Assembly (NCBI RefSeq): GCF_037975245.1
Contig: NC_092565.1
Span: 10,410,499-10,474,498, forward strand
From: Apostichopus japonicus
Taxonomy: Eukaryota; Echinodermata; Holothuroidea; Aspidochirotida; Stichopodidae
DNA length: 64,000 bases
Reading direction: 5' to 3'
Part shown: positions 14,450 through 30,000 of the stretch, piece by piece
Layout of the letters: each line of letters begins with the position of its first letter
How positions within the stretch are numbered: position 1 is the first letter of the stretch
Notes under the pieces: generated by a model
The model's input: only the letters and a program-made list of their open reading frames with translations
Told to the model about the DNA's origin: nothing
Database searches by the model: none
Program-made: the position numbers and the translations under genes

Positions 14450-14725
14450 GTGAGTTGGAAATCCAAAACAGTGAAAAAACTTCCAGCCTCCACCGGGATT
14501 CGAACCCGGGGCTCCCGCTTTATTTGCGGACACCCTAACCACTAGGCTATGGACGCTGATTGTATGTCCAGAGGTTCGAAACCGGTAAGGAAGGTCGTAA
14601 TTCCACTGTAGGCGTTTGTCACCTGTATCGAACAATACTAGTTCTGTTTTGGTGACATATTTTGCCTTAATATAAAGACCAAATATGATTCTAACCAACT
14701 CGAAATCAGTTGTGATTCATAAAGC
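14450..14725 (-). repeat. tRNA-containing dispersed repeat, well-preserved copy
   Basis: Inverted copy of the 6.3-kb repeat. In minus orientation it has about 140 bases of non-tRNA sequence, a tRNA-like cloverleaf, then a CTGGAAGTTTTTTCACTG tail running into (TA)n. TA tracts lie on both sides. Confidence 0.8.
14486..14556 (-). tRNA. tRNA-like cloverleaf inside a repeat (probably not a functional tRNA gene)
   Basis: The 71-nt segment folds as a full cloverleaf: acceptor arms GCGTCCA/TGGAGGC (6 of 7 pairs), D arm GCCT/GGGT, anticodon stem TCCGC/GCGGG, and perfect T stem CCGGG/CCCGG around TTCGAAT. The anticodon loop reads AAATAAA, so position 33 is A instead of the near-universal T. That, and its place in a dispersed repeat, argue for a tRNA-derived retroelement part. 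Confidence 0.5.
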
Positions 14726-14753
14726 CGTTTGATTCCTACATATATGTGTGATT

Positions 14754-14888
<135 letters not shown>

Positions 14889-15878
14889 GGAAACATGATA
14901 CAAAGCGTTGGAATAAATCTTAGACAACATTCTAGCTTCTATTAATCTATCGTAAGGAGAACTACACTAAATACGATATATTAGACACAGGCAATGGAGA
15001 TTTAATCGAAAGTAGACAAATATATCCTACCTGTCAACGTTGTGAAGCTATATGCTCAAAATCAGCAGCGGTAACCAAATAAGTTATATTCGCGTATTCT
15101 CGGCAAGCGGTCGTGAATGAGACTAAACATCGTTTAGAATACGCTCGTAGTCTCCTAATTCAGTTGCGCAGGCGGACTAAGCAGAAGGAAATGAAATGCA
15201 ACATACATAGTTACTATGGCAACACCGTGTGCTAAATTATTATTAAGCCATCGTGTCCGTGCGTTTATGTGAGCATCGATTTACTGTAGTGTAAATTGGG
15301 GTTTGTTTTATGGTTGTAGCCACTAGGTATTAGCTTGAATGCAGATGGTTAATTGACGAAGGATGTAACGTCCTGAAGGTTGATTAAAGGAATATTCTCC
15401 TGGCTGCTATAGAGTAAGATAAAGCATGACAGATTACTGTAGCTAGCTTTCTGCATGTTTAGGTCAAACCGCCATCCTCGTAGCATGTTGTTAGGCGAAG
15501 GTATGTTTTTTTGTTTTGTCTACAAACTTTGTAATACAACTAGCATGCATCTGACAATAGAGTGAATGATATATGGCAATGGCGCCAAAAATGCATTTTC
15601 TTTTGTCTTCTTTAATAATATTCACTCCCTGGAGTATAACGGGGGGCTTAGACGGACAATATAGGTCACATCCAATTAACCATTATTTCGAGTTTAATAG
15701 GGACAATACATTGAAATGGGTTTGTCAATTAATATTTCGGGAAATTCTATTATACACTTCGGAAAATATCAAAACCCATCGCCATGTGTGGATATGAATA
15801 TGCATTTGTGGTCTACAATGGTTTGCATACATTCGTTTCGAACACTGCAGTAAAGCGGTGAGCGTCACATATGTCACT

Positions 15879-16203
15879 CAAGGGCGTAGCAACCGGGGGG
15901 CTGGGGGCGCCAGCCCCCAGTGAAAAATATGGAGGGGCGGAAGTATCATTCCGCCCCCCTGCTTCGCAAGTCAGAAAACCCCTTTTTCATTTCCAAATAA
16001 GAAAAAAATCTCATTTGGAGCACCAAATTGCATCTAAGGCCAGGTGAAAATGCAAAATTATTTACAAAATGGAGTGGGTGTTGAAGTGTGCTATATTGCA
16101 CCAAATTGCATCTGAGGCCACCCCTCCCCTTAGACCCCTCCCCCAGGCCGGCCATCAGTCTTCAGCCCCCCCCCCCACTCAAAAGTACCTTCCTACGCCA
16201 CTG
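15879..16203. mobile_element. Non-autonomous hAT-like element, 325 bp
   Basis: Flanked by a perfect 8-bp target duplication ATGTCACT (15871-15878 and 16204-16211). The ends are inverted (GGCGTAGCAACC against GGCGTAGGAAGG on the other strand). The CAGTGGCGTAG-type end plus an 8-bp duplication fits hAT. Inside is a direct repeat of GCACCAAATTGCATCT. Confidence 0.8.
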
Positions 16204-16211
16204 ATGTCACT

Positions 16212-19039
16212 TGAACGAAAGCTTAGTATTAATGCCTTTATATACTAGCAACACATAATTTTTGCTATACTGCAGCGTTGAAAGGGAACAGTTTTTATAT
16301 CGATAACAATTGAATCTTTACGTCACTGTTTTTTTTTTCTCCAAAACTCCTCTCCCACACACACCTTTCAACCTCACCCAAACATTCAAAAGTAGTTCTT
16401 AACACAATCATGCGTTTAGACCTATTATTATATACCTCATTTGCCTCAGATTGCACAAGTTGAGGTCTCATGTTTTTCCTGGACGAGGACTTAAGGACCC
16501 ATATCTACCCCTAAATACAAAACTGCTCAACATAAAAAAGTAACCAGTGGTGTTTCATTTAGCGCAAGGATTCACATTGAGAGACATATAAAGATACAGC
16601 ATTTGTCATATCAAGAACAGGCTTTAGATTTCGATTATTAAACATTTGGTAAAAGAATTACTTGCGGGAATGAAAATCAGATCAGTTCCTTGCAATTTTT
16701 ATACATTTTCTTGGCTTGCCACATTTACTTGTGTGGAAATAACAAATAGATCAAACAGGCGCTTTCAGGCCCGTTTTCCTTTAAAAAAGATGTGGTTTTC
16801 AAAATTTAAGTGTATCTCAAAATTAAGAACAAATCCTTTATACGAAAAGAAATGCATTAAAACTCATCAGTATATAAAGTCTCTACTTTTGGCATGCTAA
16901 AAGCTTTTGATTTTTTTTTTGGAAGAAAAGAAAAGAAATGAACAACGGAAAATTTACTGATACTTCCTTGTACGAATCTCGCCAACTCTAGCCGAGAAAC
17001 TTGTATTTGCTTGTGTAAGATTTGTTTGCTTTGGAAAAGAGCCACTGTAGCAAAAAGTGTTTCCTGGAGGCAAAGCACTGTCGACTTCAATAAATTTACA
17101 GTATTGAAAGAAATGATGACGCATTTATGCATGTCTCATGCAATCCACATTAATCATTTAACTTATATTGCATATAATGTTGTTCGTGTATATAGCAGGG
17201 AGTATACTCTTCGTACACTCTGAAGACTTTCACCATAACTTTGTCCGATTCAAGCGCGCTCTACCGACATACTCTTCATCCGAACCGCTTGCAGTTTGAC
17301 CTTTTCAAAGTGGGGTCACCCACATCCTTAATCCCAGGATCGGATTCAGGTTGCGGGGAAGGGGAGGGGTGCAGTTCGGTTATTCACTACATGTCCGAAC
17401 GACAACTGCCGAGAAAAAGATGGAAACAATGTCTGACTGGGGACATGGGGTCAGTTTAGGATGTCTACCAACCGTGAGGACAGAGAGAAGTAGAGAACCA
17501 TCCGGGGGTTTCCTGGGCACCAAAGGGGGGGGGGGGCCCAGGCACCGAAGAGGGGATTCGTAATATGCTCTGAGAGCATACTGCCTCTTTTGAACATTCA
17601 TGCCCGGGACAAGAGGCAGTTTTTATTGGGCAGGAGTTATAGCTTCATGACTCGTTCTTCAAAAACCTGAAACAAGAGCAAGTCTGATTATCAGTTGTAT
17701 ATTAAACAAAATATAGTCTCAGAGAGGCTCAATGATTTGAAGGTAGCAGTACGTACTTGATAATCTTTGAATATGAGTGACTATTATTTGATTTCCTACC
17801 ATATTTTATGGGTTTTTTTTTTCTTTTTCGTTTATTTCCGCGTTTCCAGAAAAAAAATTGAATAGTTTACAATTTGTTGCAGTTTGAAATGTGAAGGGGA
17901 TATTCTAAGCACTGCTTTAAGATGTAAACTTCATTTTGTTGCAGCATGCATAATGAATAAATTTGAAGTTTTTCATTTATATTTATTTGTGTTTTTCTAT
18001 TGGGGGGGTGGGAGGGGGTTCAAAGAAAGTAATCTAAATAGTAAAAAACAATCTTTTTAAGGTTGATCAGTTAAGCAAAACCAATTTACGGGTGATCAAA
18101 TTTCACGAAAAGATATTAAGTATGTAATTGAAAGTCATGGTTTACTATTTGTATAAAGACGTATAAACACCAAATGTCCAAATGTTTGTTACGGTGGTGG
18201 ATGATTACATCGACACACTTGAAAATGTGTACAGTTTGTCAATTTGAATGTCTTCATTACAGAAAGACCCCCTGTACTTCAAAAGAAAATATTATTAGAC
18301 AAAAGCAGATAAACATGGTATGAGTTGACATAATGAACTATATATATATATATTTTCTGCGTGACACCCATGCATCTCCCAATCCCCACACACACACCCC
18401 TACTTGGGAATCTCATTCAACGACCCCACAGCGACGCAAAAGGTTCGATTATAAAAGCATATTACAAAAATATTCAACTGCATTACTTCATCAAATGAAA
18501 CATAGAACCATATCGAGTAGAATCAGAAACAGAACCCCCCCCCCTCAATAATACCCCACGACACCCCTCCTTCCCCGAATATGAAATACAATACAGAATG
18601 ATTAATATGTAAATTCGAGTGTTGCACATAATTACTGATTTATTAGGTACTAATCGATAGAAGATTCGTAAGAAGGAAGAAACTATTGATAGCTTTAAAT
18701 GATCTAAGTTTGAATTGTCTTTAAATGCAACAAAATAAATCAAATATATAGTATCAATTAAGATGATTACCATGGCCTAAATGGCCTAGAAATATGAAAC
18801 AAACACATAAAAGCGAAAAAGTCTCAAATGCTAATTCATCCATTCTCGTCCCACTTAGGGGATTCAACGCCACTTACATCTCATGTAATACCATTTGCAG
18901 AATTAAGGAGCAGTGATTTGTAATTAAAAGCAATTTTACTCTTGTATGACCATCGTTGCATTCCCCGGATTAACAGACCATTTAAGATTAAAAGCAATCT
19001 TACTCTTTTTCTAATTTCTTGCCCACCACCCCGCCCCCC
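16212..19039. other. Intergenic, no gene seen
   Basis: AT-rich, with G-runs near 17525 and 18002 and a pair of small hairpins at 17566-17620. No exon could be supported. Confidence 0.45.
17566..17620. repeat. Two adjacent hairpins
   Basis: The palindrome ATGCTCTGAGAGCAT is followed by ACTGCCTCTT...AAGAGGCAGT, a 10-bp perfect stem with a loop of about 20 bases, then TTTTT. Confidence 0.5.
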
Positions 19040-19049
19040 CCCCAAAAAA

Positions 19050-19246
<197 letters not shown>

Positions 19247-19269
19247 AGATATAGATATAGCTTTTAGCT

Positions 19270-23662
<4,393 letters not shown>

Positions 23663-24023
23663 TCACAAATAAGACGTCTTTTTGCCTCGTCTTCCTCCTC
23701 TTCCCCTACCCTTTTTGTATTTTCCCCTCCCCCTACCCCTCCCCCTCCCTCTTCCCCTGGACGTCTTCACCCTGCTCTTTACGCCACTGGCTTCCTTGAA
23801 CTGATTTTTGAAATCTATGATGCTTCTGCTCTCTCTTATAGACTGGTATGACTTGATGGGCGAATCAGACTCCTGGGCTGGAATTCCGGGGCGTGTCCAA
23901 TCCAGACTGTCCTCTTGGTCGCTACTTCCTTCTTCGTCTTCCTCTAGGTTTGACGTGGTCCCATAAATCTCTCTCAGCTGTGTGTCTCCAGAACCATTTA
24001 CACATTGGTTACCAGCGTAAGTT
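23663..24023 (-). CDS. UIMC1: UIMC1 last coding exon
   Basis: Acceptor tttttttacag, stop TGA at 23665-23663. It encodes 120 residues: an acidic part, SDSPIKSYQSIRES and DFKNQ, which align to the conserved C-terminus of RAP80 (ESPVKSF...DFKKQ), then a tail of repeated Arg-Gly. No AATAAA was found in the first few hundred bases downstream, so the poly(A) site is unresolved. Confidence 0.87.
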
Positions 24024-27000
24024 CTGTAAAAAAAGAAAGCGTTTCGGCAATAAATAACCACTCTATGAATTAAACCTTTGTGGATAAAAGTAATAGCGCC
24101 TATTAACCTTTGGACGAGAAACACTTCAGAGCTTCCAAAGTGGTTGATGAGTTAGACACGACCGTTTGTCGTCACGGAGACTGGAGACTACCTTTTAATA
24201 TTGAATCCCAATTTTTGGTCAATCACTCTTTAATAAATGTCAAAGCCAGTTAAGAGGAGAAGCAAACCCATCTTTGGTCATGTGTAGCTTTATATGATAG
24301 GGATGCCTACAATGTACGCTCTACTGCATACTAAGAATAAAAATTTCGGGGGTTTAAAGGTCGTGTCAGAGGGCTGACATTTTGCCTCTGCTGTCAGATT
24401 GCCACTAGAAGGAAGAAAACTTGTACTTTCCTATTACTTGTCTTTTCACGTTTTCTATTTTAGGTGTCTGTAAACAGCCTTGAAGCTGAAGATAACATCA
24501 CTTATAAGGTCACATTGAGAACTTAAATACAGCATTTGCAAACCCATTGCTCTCCATCATAGAAAATCAGCACTTCATAAAACAAGAAATAAAAGGAGAA
24601 ACCCATTCAGAAGAAAAAAATGGAAGCTGTCAGCATATGTGGCTCTATGATGTCACATTTAGGCTTGTTCAAGTCTAAGGTTGTGTGTGATAAGGAACAT
24701 TAAAACTATGATATCTCCCAAATGGAACAAGACATTGCTTAGCTGTTTGTTCAATATCTACCATATAACAAATGGTGGGATTGGGTTCTCTCTATTAATA
24801 GAGCTATCTGTGTCTGCTTTGACCGGTAGCAAATACTTTTTCTGTTTCTATTTTTGTATCCTTTCTGGTGCATGATGCATTCACATTATGTTTCTATGGC
24901 ATATCTATAAAATAAAAAAAAACCTTACTTGAAAGGGGTTGAGGATAGTTAAGTTGTTGTCTTTTCAGAAAAACAACAATCATAATGAAAATAATAATAA
25001 TAAATGATAATAACACACTTAATACAGCTAGATAGAGTATGGGGTTAAAAACTTGAATGTTTAGACTTTCTAGTAATCAACCTGGCAGCTGAACTCTAAA
25101 TGTCATGTGACCTTCATTAATATGGTAATATTTGATAACTGATGAAATAAATAGTGGTGTTAGTCCAGGGCACTTGTAATGAAGGCATGAACAAGCTGTC
25201 CCAACAGACCTATTACCTAGATTGAGACGTCGTATCTCTCCGATGTTACTGTTTAAGTGAAGAGTTTTCCTTTTAATGAATTTAAGCCTAATTCTTACAA
25301 ACCTTTCTTCCATCCGTGAGGTTCCCATTTTGCCTGGCAAGGCTCGGTCCTCCTCGGATGGTTCTTCAGACGATGCAGTTCTTTTCCTACCAGCTTGTTT
25401 CAACTCATGTTGTTTCACGTGAGACAGATATTCATCTTTTTGTATCAGCTTCTGACAGAGGAAACACTTCTCCATCCTCTCTTCTTCTCTTGCTTCTTTA
25501 ATGCCCCTCCTCTTTCTAGGTATTCTTGTGAAAGATCAAAAAGGTAAAAGTAATGCTGGAAAACTCGTACAGAACAAGGCAAACTTATCTTTAATATCCT
25601 TCTATATAAGTAAATCAATATTGGGTAAGTTAGCAAGAAAATGAAATCATTGTCTCAGTTTGTCAAAAATGAGCCTCCCACAGAGAAAGTTTGAAAAAAA
25701 CACAGAGGGCAATTTATTCCCAACCCCCTACCCTCCCCTTCCCCTAATGAACAACTAGTAGACACTTTTCCATGATGAACAAATCACAGCTGACTGGGAA
25801 CTTACATTAAAAGCAGTCAAAACACTGGAGAAAAAGATCAAAGAACTTTTTCTTGCTTTTCCAAACTATTTTCCTTTTGATAACTTCAACAGTCATTGTG
25901 ATTAATTCCCTCGCCCCTTATCTCTGATTCCTACTTTATTTCCTGTTGTAACAATCTGGAGCGCACAAACAACTTGAAATCTTCACCAAATGTCGACATT
26001 GTTGACATAACAAAACTTTCTAGATGACAAAACTATTAATCAGCAATCAAATAGTTATTTGGCTCATTAGCATTTCTTCAAAATTATTTTAAATTTCCAT
26101 GAACAGTTAAATCCCGCTATGACTAAGTTGAACTCTATCTCTACATGTATATAATCAAAATCTTGCCAAATACAGGAAGCGAGTATACCCCCACCCCCAC
26201 CCCCCAAAAAAATTTAACAATATAAAGTGAGAGGTTGCATTTCCAACATTAATAGTGTTTAAACATATGGTAATGTTTTGGTAATTGGAAAGTGCCTGTC
26301 TACTAGGAAATCGGTACATAAGCAGAATCGTTAAAATTGTTGGTATATAATGGACAAAACAATAATCGGTAAAATTTCTCCACAAGTGCTCTTGATCATT
26401 GAACTGATGACAGTGATAATAAAATAGTCCTTGTTTTTTTCACCTGTGCGACCTTTCTCAATTATAATTTGTCATCATTTAGCTGTACTATAGTAAAAAG
26501 CCTAAAACTGTGTGAGGCCTACAGTAGCAATATTTAGTCCTAGAGAACACACAGTCCCTGAAAATTGTATCTGTACTTTTGCAGAACGTGGTTCAACCAT
26601 TTGAAATGTTTATTCATTATAATAAAGCTGAGTTGAAAGCTTTTATTAAACAAAGGTACAAACCCTACATACTTCTCAAACTTCAAGAGTGAGATTTTCA
26701 CTTACAAGGTATAGCCGCCGTCCTCTTCCAAGTCACCGCCTCTCAGAGAGCGGGACATCTTCGGTCGGGGCTTTTTGGATGCAACAAGGTTAATTTCCTT
26801 GTTTTCCACCATCTGTAAAATGGCAGCGTCAAGGTGGTCCAGTCTTTGGTCATTTTCCGTTCGGTCGTTTTCGTGGGATGTCGTGGATGGCAGGCAGCGG
26901 TCGGTCAATGAAGTCCTGAGGAGACAACATTTTGGCCATTGGTATCGAGTGTTTTTTAAACTTAAAAAAAAACAACTTCATGTAAAGAAAACTTCATGTT

Positions 27001-30000
27001 AACGTCATAGACCATCTTATATACATGGTGACCAAAGCAGTATGGATGTCCAGTATGTGTCTGTGTTACTGTACAGGGGCTACAAACATCCAATGGTAAT
27101 AATGCTGGGATGGACTGGTTACATAATGTCCATTACTTTGAAGCTACTACATCCCTCTAAACAGTTATAAATTGGGAAGATCCTCTATGAATATACAAGT
27201 CACATTACGCTCCTCTCCTTGTAATATTTACCTTAACTGACTGGTGCCTAACATATTTTTTGTTAATTTACAAATGAAAAAATAAATAAAAAAATTAAAA
27301 CTTTTTGTAAATTCAAGTTTTTTTAATTAAATATTCCATGCTCTGATGGTAACATTTAGAGGTACAGTATGTTAAAACACCCACATCAGAACTTTTTCAT
27401 CGATCTCTATCAGACCCACATCTGACCTACATCAGACCTTCTGTACTGTACATCAGCCCAGTAGTATTACTTAAACCACATTCAGTACGTAAGCAAGTTA
27501 CCTGTCTATCTTGGAAGAAAATGCCACAAACATTGATTAGTTACAAATGTAACCCTGTGTTGAGTTTGCAATGCTAAAATGATTTTCATAAAGCTTCAGA
27601 CTCCCACCTGAAAAATTGCAAGCATGTCCCTGAGTGATTTATGACTACAGTGTATGAAAAATTAACAAACTTGAGAAAGATATATAAAAACAAATTTATT
27701 TGACTTCATAATGAAGGATATTACAATTGACAATTTATTATATACTCTTCGTGTTGAACTCTCCTTCCTCACAAACTAAACAAGATGTCAATACTTTCTT
27801 GAATTTAAACTTTTGTGGGTTTCTTTTTTGTTTTTCGTATAATTTTCTTTCTCTCTATCCTTTCGAGAATACAATATAATTTTGTGTCGGTTGCTTCTAA
27901 GTTCCCTGAAATGATGAAATTATCACTTGCCTCTTTGGCTCTTCAGCTACAGGAGCATTAATATCTACCTCATCTGCAGTAAAGACGAAATAAAATAAAC
28001 ATGTTGTAACCCGTACAAAAAAATTACGTCCCTAGGTAATTAAGCAAATCCGAGCTGTTTCGCCTAAACTGTTGAGCTGTGATATTTCATAAATTACGTT
28101 GATATATATATATATATATAAAGCTATACCGTGATTGACTCTGTACTCTATCTGTCAATGATATACCTTGTCAGTAAATATACCAGGAATAATTTATCCA
28201 GTTATCTCCATGCGAAAAATGCTATGCAAGCAAGATGGACAAATCGCTTGTGCAAGTTAAAAAAAAAAATTGTATATAGCAGTGTTTTATACACAGTAAC
28301 AAAATGGTATTTGGATACAGAGACAGAAATTCAGAGACCTCAAAACGACTAAAAACTGTAAATATTTGAAAACTAAAATTATTCACTGATATAGCACTTG
28401 TAAGAAGAACACATTTCTTCCCCAACTGGAAACAGAAGTCAGGGGTATGAAAGTGGTGGGGGTTGAACTTCACCCCTCCCGCCCCCTCCTAATACTGTAT
28501 CTACCTACTGGTGAAACAAAATTATCTTCTCAAATTTAACCTGTTTTAGAGGAGCCTTCCCACAGCCACAGAACAGAAATCAGGCAAAAGACCCTATACA
28601 TGACGTCCCCATTCATCACCAGAGTACATCAAAGTTTGAAACTTTGAATGGATACACACCACAATGCTTTTTCTCATGATCACTGAATGTGATTGCTTAG
28701 CAAAGTTTTCTGTATCGTTAGACAAAAACAATGAACATATGAATTTTTTGTTTGTTCAGACTTTGCAAACTTTGTGATATTTGGTATTTAAGTGTATCTG
28801 GCAACATCAGAATGGATGATAGCACTTGACACTTCAGCTGATCATGTCCTTGTATTTCTCTACGATGTCAATCGTTTATCCACAGAGAGGGAAAAGAATG
28901 TTAACCCCCCCCAAAAAAACAGATACATTATGATGAAATTCTACTCACAGTTAAATCTTTGACTACTACTGCAAGCAAACATTCCAAATGTCTGGTTTCA
29001 AGGATAAATCAAGGATAAGATTATAGCAGCCTAAGTCAAACTTTGAAGGATTGAAGAGCATCTGGCCACATGACATGTACAGATCCCCTATCGTGATCCA
29101 AATTCGTTGAGTAGCCAGTCAAAATAGCTTACATTCAATCAACCATATCTCAAACGAGGGACAAGATTTTGAAATGGGGGTTTTCAACTAACAGTATTGA
29201 ATATCTTCCTCTTCGATAATTGTAAGTTTAACATTGTTTGTCACCAGAAAATCCTTCTAAATATGGCAGATTCAGGTAAAACAATTCCTGTCTAACTCTA
29301 AGACAATCCTTTCAAGTGTCAACCATACATCTCTCCTCACCGGTGTAGGCTATAGACAAGTGTAGGTTATAGATACATGCCAGCAATATGTGTAGGCTAT
29401 CGAAATGTGTAGGTTATAGATACATGCAGGCAATATGTGTAGGCTAAAGAAATGTGTAGGGTATAAAAAATGTAGGCTATAGATTAATGTAGGCTGTAGT
29501 AAAGTGTAAGCTTTTGATATGTGTAGGGCATAGATAAGTGTATGCTTCAGATAAGTTTATGCTACAGGTAGTTTTACAGTAAGCTACAGTAAGTGTAGGC
29601 TTTAGATAAGTGTAGGCTATCGATACTGTATGTGTTAGCTATAGAATAATGTAGGTAGGCTACAGTATAAAAGCATAGGCTACAGATACTGTATGTGAAT
29701 GCTAAAGATAAATGTAGGCTATATATAAGTGTAGGATTTAGATACCAAGAGTGTAGCTATCTAGATGTCTTAATTGTTCTGAAATGTAACAGATTTTCTC
29801 AAGATTATAAACATCCGTGGTAACATTTTCAGCAAAACATAAGAAACTGACAATTTGGTATTTGCTGTTCCAGGTTTTGCATTCAAGGGGGGGGGGGGGG
29901 GGGGGGAATGCTCTATTTCAAACCCAAGTTACATAACTACTACTGTACAGTAGAGCTGATTCAGCGATTCTCTGATCTTCTCTAGCAGAACAATCATGCG

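Noticed and set aside
15573-15797. 74-codon plus-strand frame with a hydrophobic start (MHFLLSSLIIFT)
   Set aside because: Could be a signal-peptide exon, but no promoter, donor or following exon could be supported.
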